A stretch of 9,869 nt of DNA from JBQCHF01 sp051953655 (GCA_051953655.1 JBQCIO010000260.1:1-9869); one strand, 5' to 3'; shown: positions 1-6,146, counted from the stretch's first letter. The notes: a model not told the origin generated them from the sequence alone. Program-made: numbers and translations.

Positions 1-95
1 GGGGGGGCGCCGCCGAGGGGGGGGTCCTTTTCTTTTGGGGTGCTTCTCTTTGGCCCCCCCGGGGGGGGGGGCCCCGCCCCCCCCGCCCCGCGGCG
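1..95. other. Low-complexity, probably unreliable contig end
   Basis: This stretch is made of long G and C homopolymer runs with an unusually T-rich patch at about 26-52, unlike the rest of the window. No coding pattern or promoter can be read with confidence. It looks like low-quality sequence at a contig or read end rather than biology. An open frame runs through it into coxG, but the real start of coxG is downstream. Confidence 0.6.
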
Positions 96-140
96 CCATT
101 CGTGCCGTGCGTACCGTGGGCGCGTCGGCCGTCAACGTGA

Positions 141-147
141 GAGGAAG
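141..147 (+). promoter_or_regulatory. Ribosome binding site of coxG
   Basis: GAGGAAG lies 6 nt before the GTG at 154 and fixes the start of coxG there, rather than at in-frame codons further upstream in the low-complexity region. Confidence 0.7.
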
Positions 148-153
148 TCTGGC

Positions 154-909
154 GTGGAGCTGGAGCACGAGTTCACCGTCCCCGTCCCCGTCGCCGAGGC
201 GTGGGACGTCCTGCTGGACGTGGAGCGGATCGCCCCCTGCATGCCGGGGGCCACGCTGGAGACGATCGACGGCGACTCGTTCACCGGGAAGGTGAAGGTC
301 AAGGTCGGGCCGATCATGGTCACCTACGGTGGCCAGGCGCGCTTCGCCGAGAAGGACGCCGAGAACCACCGCGCGGTCATCGAGGCGCACGGCAAGGAGG
401 CCCGGGGAACCGGCACCGCGGCCGCCACGGTGCACGCCACCCTGCACTCGGAGGGTGAGCGCTCGACCAAGGTCAAGGTCGTCACGGACCTGGCCATCAC
501 CGGCAAGCCGGCCCAGTTCGGCCGCGGCGTGATGGCCGACGTCGGCGGCAAGATCATCGGGCAGTTCTCCGCCTGCCTGGCCGAGCAGATCTCGGCCGGC
601 ACCCACGTGGCCGAGCCGGCGCCCACGCCCGCCGCCACCGGCGAGGTCGCCCCCGGGGCCGCGGTGGCCGCCGAGCTGCCCGCGGAGCCCGGTGTCATCC
701 CGCCCGAGGCGGTGCGCGAGGCCCCGGCCCCGGTGCCCCCGACCACCCCGCCGCCCGGCCCGCGCGTCGTCCCGCCGCGCCCCGGCGCCGAGCCGATCGA
801 CCTGCTCGGCACCGCCGGCACCCCGGTCCTCAAGCGCCTGGCCCCGGTCCTGGCCGGCGTCCTCGCCCTGGTCGTGGTCTGGCGGCTGCTGCGCCGGCGC
901 AAGCACTGA
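154..909 (+). CDS. coxG: CoxG-family SRPBCC protein with C-terminal membrane anchor
   Basis: The 251-residue protein starts with an SRPBCC/START-like fold of the carbon monoxide dehydrogenase subunit G family at about residues 1-147. The family signature is visible: an N-terminal EHEFTVPVPVAEAWDVLLD strand-helix, the CMPGATLE turn (29-36), and the conserved helix around GRGVMADVGGKII. An Ala/Pro-rich linker (about 150-222) follows, then a hydrophobic segment (about 228-245) and a basic tail RRRRK, consistent with a C-terminal membrane anchor on the cytoplasmic side. In CO oxidisers CoxG tethers the CoxMSL molybdenum enzyme to the membrane, and mycobacterial CoxG is reported to carry menaquinone. 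No cox catalytic gene is visible, so the link to CO oxidation is inferred; they may lie left of the window. The GTG start is chosen for its GAGGAAG site. Other SRPBCC proteins can look similar. Confidence 0.82.
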   Translation: MELEHEFTVPVPVAEAWDVLLDVERIAPCMPGATLETIDGDSFTGKVKVKVGPIMVTYGGQARFAEKDAENHRAVIEAHGKEARGTGTAAATVHATLHSEGERSTKVKVVTDLAITGKPAQFGRGVMADVGGKIIGQFSACLAEQISAGTHVAEPAPTPAATGEVAPGAAVAAELPAEPGVIPPEAVREAPAPVPPTTPPPGPRVVPPRPGAEPIDLLGTAGTPVLKRLAPVLAGVLALVVVWRLLRRRKH

Positions 910-940
910 CCCGTGGTCCGTGGCCGGTCCGCCGGCCAAA

Positions 941-1004
941 GATCACGTCAACGTGACCATTGGTCGCTTACCGCCGGGGATTAACACGGCCGTAAGCGAC
1001 CAAT
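941..1004 (+). terminator. Bipartite double-palindrome element, copy 1 (coxG/pyrE convergent terminator)
   Basis: Two adjacent palindromes fill the gap between the convergent coxG and pyrE genes. The first is GATCACGT-CA-ACGTGACC (941-958; 8-2-8 with one mismatch). The second has perfect 13-bp arms ATTGGTCGCTTAC (959-971) and GTAAGCGACCAAT (992-1004) around a 20-nt loop containing GGGATTA. It starts 31 nt after the coxG stop and ends 29 nt before the pyrE stop, so it could end transcription from both sides. There is almost no U-tract, which is common in high-GC actinobacteria. The layout matches the elements at 7202-7261 and 8395-8454. Confidence 0.7.
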
Positions 1005-1033
1005 TTGGGTGAGAGGGGCGGCTGCTGCCCCGG

Positions 1034-1597
1034 CTACTCCAGCCCGAGGTCCGCCAGCGAGAACGCGGCCCGGTACTCCAGCCCGGCCTCGGCCACCTTC
1101 GGCGCCGCGCCGCGCTCCACGATCACCGCGACGCCGACGACCTCAGCGCCGGCCTCGCGCAGCGCCTCCACCGCGGTGAGCACCGACCCGCCGGTGGTGG
1201 ACGTGTCCTCCACCGCCAGCACCCGCCGGCCGGCGACGTCGGGGCCCTCGATCCGCCGCTGCAGCCCGTGCTGCTTCTCGCTCTTGCGCACCACGAACGC
1301 GTCCAGCCGGCGACCCTGGGCCGCGGCGGCGTGCAGCATCGCGGTGGCCACCGGGTCCGCGCCCAGCGTCAGGCCGCCGACGGCGTCGTAGTCCCAGTCG
1401 GCGGTGAGGTCGAGCATGACCTGCCCTACCAGCGGTGCCGTGGCGCCGTCGAGGGTGACCCGGCGCAGGTCGACGTAGTAGTCGGCCTCCCGCCCCGAGC
1501 TCAGCACCACCCGGCCGTGCACGACGGCCTTCTCGCGGATGTCGGCCAGCAGCAGGTCACGGGTCGAGAGGTCGCTCGCGTCGTTCAGGTCGGTCAT
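1034..1597 (-). CDS. pyrE: Orotate phosphoribosyltransferase
   Basis: The 187-residue protein matches the usual length of PyrE, the cytoplasmic enzyme that joins orotate and PRPP to give orotidine 5'-monophosphate in de novo pyrimidine synthesis. The type I phosphoribosyltransferase PRPP-binding motif is VLAVEDTSTTGGS (127-139). The flexible catalytic loop carries basic residues in VVRKSEKQHG (102-111), and the N-terminal substrate strand is YYVDLRR (40-46). The start is the ATG at 1597, because family similarity begins just after it and a TAGGCT hexamer lies 8 nt upstream with no Shine-Dalgarno, as expected of a leaderless mRNA. It is the last of three minus-strand genes, 59 bp after dedA, and converges with coxG. 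From memory, M. tuberculosis pyrE (Rv0382c) also lies near an RNA methyltransferase gene. Confidence 0.95.
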   Translation of the reverse strand: MTDLNDASDLSTRDLLLADIREKAVVHGRVVLSSGREADYYVDLRRVTLDGATAPLVGQVMLDLTADWDYDAVGGLTLGADPVATAMLHAAAAQGRRLDAFVVRKSEKQHGLQRRIEGPDVAGRRVLAVEDTSTTGGSVLTAVEALREAGAEVVGVAVIVERGAAPKVAEAGLEYRAAFSLADLGLE

Positions 1598-1605
1598 GGC
1601 CCCGA

Positions 1606-1611
1606 AGCCTA
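1606..1611 (-). promoter_or_regulatory. Putative -10 of a leaderless pyrE promoter
   Basis: TAGGCT on the minus strand lies 8 nt upstream of the pyrE ATG. It fits the actinobacterial TANNNT -10 pattern and the same placement is seen at five other genes here. No clear -35 is visible. Confidence 0.5.
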
Positions 1612-1629
1612 GGGGTGCGCCCGGGGGGT

Positions 1630-1677
1630 CCCTCAGTCGACGTCGTCGGCCACCCCTCAGTCGACGTCGTCGGCTAC
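1630..1677. repeat. Two tandem 24-bp units spanning the dedA stop codon
   Basis: Units 1630-1653 and 1654-1677 differ at a single base (C at 1650, T at 1674). On the minus strand each encodes GVADDVD or RVADDVD (including the neighbouring base context) followed by TGA. The last codons and the stop of dedA were therefore duplicated, leaving a second in-frame stop 24 nt after the first. Confidence 0.9.
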
Positions 1678-2334
1678 CCGACCGGGCGACCGCTCCGCCT
1701 GGCGCCGCGGGGCCTTGCGGCGGGTGGCCAGCAGCGAGAACCCGATCGGCACCACCGAGAGCAGCACGGCGCCGAGCAGGATCAGGTCGATGTGGTCGCC
1801 GATGAACGGCACCTTGGGGCCGATGAAGTAGCCGAGCAGGGTGACGCCGAACGCCCAGGCGACGCCGCCGACCAGGCTGTAGAGCAGGTACTGGCGCAGC
1901 GGCATCCGGCTGGCGCCGGCCATCACCGTGATGAAGGTGCGCACCACCGGGACGAACCGCGCCAGCACGACGGAGTGTGCGCCCCAGCGCTCGAAGAACC
2001 TGGCGGCCCGTTCCACGTGCTCGTGCTTGAACAGGCGCGAGTCGGGCTTGTTGAACACCGCCGGCCCGGCGCGGTAGCCGATGACGTAGCCCACCCAGTT
2101 CCCCAGCACCGCCGCCGCGGCAACCAGGGCGCACACCAGCCAGATCGAGTGCGGCAGGCCGGTCTTGTTCTCGGCCACGATGACGCCGGCGGAGAACAGC
2201 AGGGTGTCGCCGGGCAGGAAGAAGCCGACGAGCAGCCCGCACTCGGCGAAGATCACCACGAGCAGGCCGATGAGGCCGAAGGTGGCGAGCAGCTGGTCGG
2301 GGGCCAGCCACGACGGGCCGAGGGCGACGGTCAC
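1657..2334 (-). CDS. DedA/VTT-domain membrane protein
   Basis: The 225-residue polytopic inner-membrane protein belongs to the DedA (SNARE-associated/VTT) family, whose members take part in lipid flipping and envelope or proton-motive-force homeostasis. The signatures are FAECGLLVGFFLPGD (29-43), holding the conserved acidic residue and the PGD re-entrant loop, and the arginine motif RFVPVVRTF (126-134). Hydrophobic segments run at about 17-36, 64-90, 150-171 and 183-203, followed by a basic, polar tail. The start is the GTG at 2334, 7 nt after TAGCCT, which suggests leaderless translation. It lies between the DUF4115 gene (45 bp upstream) and pyrE. The final codons and stop are duplicated in tandem. 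The substrate cannot be deduced; M. tuberculosis has a DedA homologue (Rv0364) next to fba. Confidence 0.9.
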   Translation of the reverse strand: MTVALGPSWLAPDQLLATFGLIGLLVVIFAECGLLVGFFLPGDTLLFSAGVIVAENKTGLPHSIWLVCALVAAAAVLGNWVGYVIGYRAGPAVFNKPDSRLFKHEHVERAARFFERWGAHSVVLARFVPVVRTFITVMAGASRMPLRQYLLYSLVGGVAWAFGVTLLGYFIGPKVPFIGDHIDLILLGAVLLSVVPIGFSLLATRRKAPRRQAERSPGRVADDVD

Positions 2335-2341
2335 GACGTCG

Positions 2342-2347
2342 AGGCTA
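2342..2347 (-). promoter_or_regulatory. Putative -10 of a leaderless dedA promoter
   Basis: TAGCCT on the minus strand ends 7 nt before the GTG at 2334. There is no Shine-Dalgarno in between, so the transcript probably begins at or beside the start codon. Confidence 0.5.
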
Positions 2348-2379
2348 GCCGAGCGGCCGGAAGGGTCCCTGAGAGGACT

Positions 2380-2916
2380 TCAGCCGCGCACCGTGAAGGA
2401 CTCGACCTGCCCGCTGCCGCCCAGCGACCGGGGCTTGCCGTCGACGACGAAGCGCACCCCGCCGGCGTTGCCGGTGCGCACGGTGAACGCCGGTCCGTCG
2501 TAGGAGGCCTTCTCCCCGGCCCGGAAGACGCGCGCCACCAGCTGGTGTCCGCTGCTGTCGGTGACCGAGATCCAGGCGGTCCGCAGCACGGTGAACGACA
2601 GCAGCGGCGGGGGCGTGGGGGAGGGGGTGGCGCTGGCGGCCGGCGTCGGCGCGGTGGACGCGGGCGCGCTGGTCGCGGGAGTGGCGGCCGGCGACGGGGT
2701 GGGCGAGGTGGGTGCCGGGGTCGGCGTGGGGCTCGTCGAGCTGATCGGCGCGGGCGTGGTCTGGACGTCGGCGCGGGCGCCGGCGTCGTCGGAGCCCTGG
2801 GTGGCCAGGACGACGGCCACCACGGCCAGCACCACGAGCAGCGCCGCCAGCACCACGACCGGGCGCTGCCACGGCGCACGGCTCGGCGCCGCCTCCGGCC
2901 TGCTGTGTCGCCCCAC
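2380..2916 (-). CDS. Membrane-anchored protein with RodZ C-terminal/DUF4115-like domain
   Basis: The 178-residue protein has a short basic cytoplasmic N-terminus and one strong transmembrane segment (about 20-38). A long Thr/Ser/Pro/Ala-rich linker (about 50-104) follows, and then a compact beta-rich domain (about 107-178). The final domain resembles the DUF4115/RodZ C-terminal domain: WISVTDSSG, an AGE turn with an aromatic residue (AGEKASYDGP), the RTGNAGGVRFVVDGKP core and an LGGSGQV ending. The helix-turn-helix part of true RodZ is missing, so only the extracytoplasmic half of that architecture is present. The GTG at 2916 is chosen because TAGGCT ends 7 nt before it and the reading frame upstream is unlike protein. 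It heads the minus-strand group with dedA and pyrE and diverges from trmH. A cell-envelope role is inferred; the exact function is unknown. Confidence 0.75.
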   Translation of the reverse strand: MGRHSRPEAAPSRAPWQRPVVVLAALLVVLAVVAVVLATQGSDDAGARADVQTTPAPISSTSPTPTPAPTSPTPSPAATPATSAPASTAPTPAASATPSPTPPPLLSFTVLRTAWISVTDSSGHQLVARVFRAGEKASYDGPAFTVRTGNAGGVRFVVDGKPRSLGGSGQVESFTVRG

Positions 2917-2923
2917 GTCGTCG

Positions 2924-2929
2924 AGCCTA
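2924..2929 (-). promoter_or_regulatory. Putative -10 of a leaderless promoter for the DUF4115-like gene
   Basis: TAGGCT on the minus strand is followed by 7 nt (CGACGAC) and the GTG at 2916. The spacing and the sequence CGACG.C are nearly the same as at dedA. It lies in the 62-bp divergent region shared with trmH. Confidence 0.55.
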
Positions 2930-2964
2930 ACCGCGCCGTCACGGCTGTACCGGATCCTGCCGGT

Positions 2965-2970
2965 TAGCGT
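2965..2970 (+). promoter_or_regulatory. Putative -10 of a leaderless promoter for the TrmH-family gene
   Basis: TAGCGT is followed by 8 nt and the GTG at 2979. It favours that GTG over the in-frame TTG at 2970, which overlaps the hexamer itself. Confidence 0.45.
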
Positions 2971-2978
2971 TGGCGCTC

Positions 2979-3668
2979 GTGCCCGACGACGACACGCAGC
3001 CCGACGCAACGCTGCTGGGGGCCGGCGAGCCCGGCGTCGGCGTCGGCCCGTGGGAGGGTCCGTGGCCGGACGACCCCCGCTACGACCCCGAGCTGCTGGC
3101 CGGCGGCGACCGGCGCAACGTCGTGGACCGCTACCGGTACTGGCGGCTGGAGGCGGTGGTCGCCGACCTCGACGCCCGCCGCCATCCGTTCCACGTGGCG
3201 ATCGAGAACTGGCAGCACGACCTCAACATCGGGACCGTGGTGCGCACCGCGAACGCCTTCCTGGCCCGCGAAGTGCACGTGGTGGGACGTCGCCGCTGGA
3301 ACCGGCGCGGCGCGATGGTGACCGACCGCTACCAGCACGTGCGCCACCATCCCGACGTCGAGGCGCTGCTGGCCTACGCGCGGGAGCAGGGGCTGGCCGT
3401 GGTCGGCGTGGACAACCTGCCCGGCGCGGTGCCGCTGGAGACCACCGAGCTGCCGCGGCAGTCGCTGCTGCTGTTCGGGCAGGAGGGACCCGGGCTGTCC
3501 GAGCCGGCGCGGGCGGCGGCCGACGTCGTCGTGTCGATCGCGCAGTACGGCTCCACCCGGTCGATCAACGCGGGGGTGGCTGCCGGCATCGCGATGCACG
3601 CCTGGGTCCGCCGCTGGGCCGACCTCGCGGCCGGCCACGGCGCGCCCCGCCCGGGCGACCCCCGCTGA
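2979..3668 (+). CDS. SpoU/TrmH-family (SPOUT) RNA methyltransferase
   Basis: The protein has 229 residues from the GTG at 2979 and carries the three SPOUT motifs of S-adenosylmethionine-dependent RNA 2'-O-methyltransferases. Motif 1 is NIGTVVRTANAF (83-94), with the catalytic-type arginine. Motif 2 is LLLFGQEGPGLSE (163-175). Motif 3 is IAQYGSTRSINAGVAAGIAMH (from 187), which forms part of the knotted cofactor site. An N-terminal acidic/Gly-Pro-rich extension of about 45 residues looks disordered and has no recognisable RNA-binding domain, so the target (tRNA or rRNA position) cannot be assigned. An in-frame TTG at 2970 would add three residues, but the TAGCGT hexamer argues against it. It diverges from the DUF4115 gene and ends 6 bp from the convergent FG-GAP-like gene. 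M. tuberculosis Rv0380c, near pyrE, may be the counterpart. Confidence 0.92.
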   Translation: MPDDDTQPDATLLGAGEPGVGVGPWEGPWPDDPRYDPELLAGGDRRNVVDRYRYWRLEAVVADLDARRHPFHVAIENWQHDLNIGTVVRTANAFLAREVHVVGRRRWNRRGAMVTDRYQHVRHHPDVEALLAYAREQGLAVVGVDNLPGAVPLETTELPRQSLLLFGQEGPGLSEPARAAADVVVSIAQYGSTRSINAGVAAGIAMHAWVRRWADLAAGHGAPRPGDPR

Positions 3669-3674
3669 CGCTGC

Positions 3675-4610
3675 TCATCGCCAGCTGACGCCGCAGGTCT
3701 TCGGGCCGCCCTGGAAGAGCTCCCCCAGCTCCTCGGTGCGCACCCCGGAGAAGGGCTTGCGCTGCAACGCGGTGGCGCGGTCGCGGGCGTCGAAGCCACA
3801 GGTGGTGACGGTGCCGTCGTAGGTCGGCTCCTCGGTCACCGGTCCCTGCCGGGTCGACTCCACGGTCACGACCTCCCGCCCGGCGTGGTCGGGCAGCGCG
3901 TCCAGGCAGGCGAAGCTGCTCGGGCCGCTCATGCTGCCCACGGTGGACAGCTGCCAGGGCGCGTCCCCGGCGAGGACGACCAGCCCGGTCTGCCGGGCCC
4001 AGCGCACCACCAGGTAGCCGTCGCCGGTGGCGCCGTGGAACGTCCGCAGCAGCACCTCCGCGCGGCCGTCGCGGTCCAGGTCGGCGCTGCCGGCCACCAC
4101 CGGGTCCTCGACGAGCCACTCGGGCAGCAGCGGCGAGGTGGTCAGCTCGCCGGTCGACGTCGGTGCGAGCGCCACCTCCCAGCCGCCCGCGGGGGTGCGG
4201 CGCACCGCCACCCGGTCGGCCCGGCCGTCGCCGTCGACGTCCCACGCGCTCGCCGCGCGAGCTGCTGCCGGCGTCGTGGTCGGGGTGGTGGTGGTCGCCG
4301 TCGCGGCGGTCGGCGACGCGGCCTGGCTCGGTGCGGTGGTGGTGGGCGTGCCGGCCCCGGTGGGTCCCGCCGGGCTGGGCGTGCTGCTCGGGGTGCTGCT
4401 GGCGGGCGGCGGGGTCGCGGTCGGGGTGGTGCCGGCCGCCGGCGCGGCGCCCACGGGGCCGTCCCCTCCCCGGCCGAGCCGCGCCCCGGCCCCGAGGCCG
4501 GCCGCGGCGACGGCGACCGCCGCCGCCACCGCGAGCGGTGCCCGGGCACGGCGACGCGGCTCGGGCCGGTCCGGGCCGAGGTCGTCGGAGGGGACGGGCG
4601 GGTGGGTCAT
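3675..4610 (-). CDS. Secreted or membrane-anchored FG-GAP/VCBS-like protein
   Basis: The 311-residue protein has an Arg-rich cytoplasmic start (RRRARA, 19-24) and an Ala/Val-rich hydrophobic segment (about 25-43) acting as signal or anchor. A long Thr/Pro/Ser/Ala linker (about 50-120) follows, then a globular domain of about 190 residues. The domain holds two Asp-rich calcium-loop-like motifs, DVDGDGRAD (124-132) and DLDRDGRAE (177-185), each leading into a beta strand, as in FG-GAP/VCBS repeats. Three cysteines (235, 271, 306) could form a disulphide outside the cell. There is no enzyme motif, and the function is unknown; a surface binding or structural role is inferred. The ATG at 4610 is chosen for the GGGAG site 6 nt upstream; the frame stays open further upstream but looks non-coding. 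It diverges from fbaB. Confidence 0.72.
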   Translation of the reverse strand: MTHPPVPSDDLGPDRPEPRRRARAPLAVAAAVAVAAAGLGAGARLGRGGDGPVGAAPAAGTTPTATPPPASSTPSSTPSPAGPTGAGTPTTTAPSQAASPTAATATTTTPTTTPAAARAASAWDVDGDGRADRVAVRRTPAGGWEVALAPTSTGELTTSPLLPEWLVEDPVVAGSADLDRDGRAEVLLRTFHGATGDGYLVVRWARQTGLVVLAGDAPWQLSTVGSMSGPSSFACLDALPDHAGREVVTVESTRQGPVTEEPTYDGTVTTCGFDARDRATALQRKPFSGVRTEELGELFQGGPKTCGVSWR

Positions 4611-4616
4611 CAGGCG

Positions 4617-4621
4617 CTCCC
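4617..4621 (-). promoter_or_regulatory. Ribosome binding site of the FG-GAP-like gene
   Basis: GGGAG on the minus strand lies 6 nt before the ATG at 4610. It decides the start within a much longer open frame. Confidence 0.55.
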
Positions 4622-4632
4622 GGTCGACATCA

Positions 4633-4659
4633 GGTGCCGGGCCGCTGCGGCCCCGCACC
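4633..4659. promoter_or_regulatory. Inverted repeat in the divergent region upstream of fbaB
   Basis: Arms GGTGCCGGGCCG (4633-4644) and CGGCCCCGCACC (4648-4659) pair at 11 of 12 positions around a CTG centre. It lies 12 nt beyond the Shine-Dalgarno of the FG-GAP-like gene, in the divergent 217-bp gap, so it could be an operator or a leader hairpin. The function is not known. Confidence 0.4.
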
Positions 4660-4691
4660 CGAAAGACGCCTGGGAGCCGGTCAGGTTGCAT

Positions 4692-4764
4692 CCGCCCTAC
4701 CGGGACGCCCCGTCTCCGTCCCGCCGGGACGCCTCGTCTCCGCCCTGCCGGGACGTGCGGCCCT
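4692..4764. repeat. 24-bp tandem repeat, about 2.6 units, upstream of fbaB
   Basis: The units start at 4692, 4716 and 4740, each opening with CCG(C/T)CC and carrying the core CCGGGACG; the first two end in CGTCT and the third degenerates after GGGACG. The repeat sits 64 bp before fbaB, inside the region that should hold its promoter and leader. The rest of the gap shows no clear promoter hexamers. Confidence 0.8.
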
Positions 4765-4814
4765 GTTCGTCCGGCACCTCGCTGGGGAGGCTCGGGGGGA
4801 CCGCGCGAGCCAGC

Positions 4815-4822
4815 GGGAGGAG
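4815..4822 (+). promoter_or_regulatory. Strong ribosome binding site of fbaB
   Basis: GGGAGGAG lies 5 nt before the ATG at 4828. It supports a start about 40 codons upstream of where homology to E. coli FbaB begins. Confidence 0.8.
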
Positions 4823-4827
4823 CCGCC

Positions 4828-6009
4828 ATGACCACCGACGTCCGCAGCGCAACCGATCGTGGTGCCCCCGACCGCCGTGCCCCCGGCCGGAGCGGGTCGG
4901 ACCTGGAGGTGCAGCGTGCGGCCGGCGCCGGACCGGTCGGGATCGACCGGATCGTCGAGCTGCTCGGTGATGCGGCCCCGGGGCTGCTCGAGCACCAGCC
5001 GGCGGTGCCCAGCGATCTGCTCGCCCTGCCGGGCCCGGACTTCCTGGACCGCGTCTCCGCGCGGACCGACCGCTCGCCGCAGGTGCTGCGCAGCCTCGGG
5101 CAGCTGTTCGGGCACGGGCGCCTGGCCGGCACCGGCTACCTCTCGATCCTGCCGGTGGACCAGGGCATCGAGCACTCCGCCGGCGCCTCGTTCAGCGTCA
5201 ACCCGCGCTACTTCGACCCCGAGGGGATCCTCGAGCTGGCCATCGAGGGCGGCTGCAACGCGGTGGCGTCGACCTTCGGTGTGCTGGGGGCGGTGTCGCG
5301 CTCCTACGCGCACCGGATCCCCTTCATCTGCAAGGTGAACCACAACGAGCTGCTCACGTTCCCCAACGAGCACAAGCAGCGGCTCTACGGCACGGTGCGC
5401 GAGGCGTGGAACCTGGGCGCGGCCGCGGTGGGCGCCACCGTCTACTTCGGCTCCGACGACGCCGGCCGCGAGCTCACCGAGGTGGCCGAGCTGTTCGCCC
5501 ACGCGCACGAGCTGGGCATGGCCACCGTCCTGTGGTGCTACCTGCGCAACCCGGGCTTCACCATCGACGGGACCAACCACGAGACCTCGGCCGACCTCAC
5601 CGCGCAGGCGAACCACCTCGGGGCCACCGTGCAGGCCGACATCATCAAGCAGAAGCTGCCCACCCAGAACGGCGGCTTCCCGGCGGTGAAGGCGCGCAGC
5701 GGCCAGTCCTACGGCAAGACGGACAAGCGGATGTACGGCCAGCTGGCCACCGACCACCCGATCGACCTGTGCCGCTGGCAGGTGCTCAACAACCTCGCCG
5801 GCCGCGCCGGGCTGATCAACTCCGGCGGGGCCTCCAGCGGCGGGGGAGACCTGGCGGCCGTCGTCCGCACGGCGGTGGTGAACAAGCGGGCCGGCGGGAC
5901 CGGCCTGATCACCGGACGCAAGGCGTTCCAGCGGCCGATGGCCGAGGGCGTCGCGCTGCTGCACGCGGTGCAGGACGTCTACCTGTGCCCGGAGGTCACC
6001 GTCGCCTGA
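4828..6009 (+). CDS. fbaB: Class I fructose-1,6-bisphosphate aldolase, DhnA/FbaB type
   Basis: This cytoplasmic, metal-independent aldolase cleaves fructose 1,6-bisphosphate to dihydroxyacetone phosphate and glyceraldehyde 3-phosphate through a Schiff base. From residue 39 on, the 393-residue protein follows E. coli FbaB closely as I remember it: GRLAGTGYLSILPVDQG (97-113) with IEHSAGASF, AHRIPFICKVNHNE (161-174), GATVYFGS (202-209), HELGMATVLWCYLRN (227-241), GRAGLINSGG (325-334) and NKRAGGTGL (352-360). The Schiff-base lysine is most likely K274 in ADIIKQK. The first ~38 residues are Arg/Gly/Ala-rich and look disordered; E. coli FbaB is about 350 residues and lacks them. The strong GGGAGGAG site supports the long form. 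A class II aldolase for the same reaction follows 150 bp downstream on the same strand. Confidence 0.95.
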   Translation: MTTDVRSATDRGAPDRRAPGRSGSDLEVQRAAGAGPVGIDRIVELLGDAAPGLLEHQPAVPSDLLALPGPDFLDRVSARTDRSPQVLRSLGQLFGHGRLAGTGYLSILPVDQGIEHSAGASFSVNPRYFDPEGILELAIEGGCNAVASTFGVLGAVSRSYAHRIPFICKVNHNELLTFPNEHKQRLYGTVREAWNLGAAAVGATVYFGSDDAGRELTEVAELFAHAHELGMATVLWCYLRNPGFTIDGTNHETSADLTAQANHLGATVQADIIKQKLPTQNGGFPAVKARSGQSYGKTDKRMYGQLATDHPIDLCRWQVLNNLAGRAGLINSGGASSGGGDLAAVVRTAVVNKRAGGTGLITGRKAFQRPMAEGVALLHAVQDVYLCPEVTVA

Positions 6010-6056
6010 GGCTGCCGCCGACGTCGCCGCCGGCGTCGCGCTCCGGGCCGGGACGG

Positions 6057-6085
6057 TTCACCGCCGGCCCGGTGCGTGGCAGGAT
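6057..6085 (+). promoter_or_regulatory. Candidate fbaA promoter
   Basis: TTCACC (6057-6062) and CAGGAT (6080-6085) are separated by 17 nt and lie 74 nt before the fbaA start. If real, it gives fbaA its own promoter in the 150-bp gap after fbaB. CAGGAT is also the hexamer before the DUF3151 gene. This is a pattern match only. Confidence 0.35.
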
Positions 6086-6146
6086 GCGCCACGGACCGCG
6101 GCCGACGACGCCCGCGCGCGTCGTCCACCGCCAACCCGTTCTGCCT

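Noticed and set aside
130..956. Shared 11-mer CGTCAACGTGA upstream of coxG (130-140) and in the first double-palindrome element (946-956)
   Set aside because: It is short and built from common GC-rich words. Only the second copy lies in a palindrome, so chance is the simplest reading.
1598..2311. Upstream extension of pyrE, overlapping dedA in another frame
   Set aside because: The composition is Arg/Ala/Gly-rich with no domain, and it overlaps a clear DedA protein. PyrE homology starts at 1597.
1615..2967. 450-codon plus-strand frame opposite dedA and the DUF4115 gene
   Set aside because: It is a His/Gln/Gly/Arg-rich shadow of two well-supported minus-strand genes.
4027..4827. Upstream extension of fbaB across the FG-GAP-like gene
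   Set aside because: This is a non-coding mirror of the minus-strand gene. The fbaB start at 4828 has a very strong ribosome binding site.
4611..5132. Upstream extension of the FG-GAP-like protein into the fbaB region on the minus strand
   Set aside because: The extension is Arg/Pro-rich, overlaps fbaB antisense and includes the tandem repeat. A signal-anchor protein with a Shine-Dalgarno begins at 4610.
4681..5964. Long open frame antisense to fbaB, and a similar one at 6058-7020 antisense to fbaA
   Set aside because: They are mirror frames of GC-biased genes, with Arg/Gly/Val-rich compositions and no recognisable domains. The opposite strand carries unmistakable aldolases.
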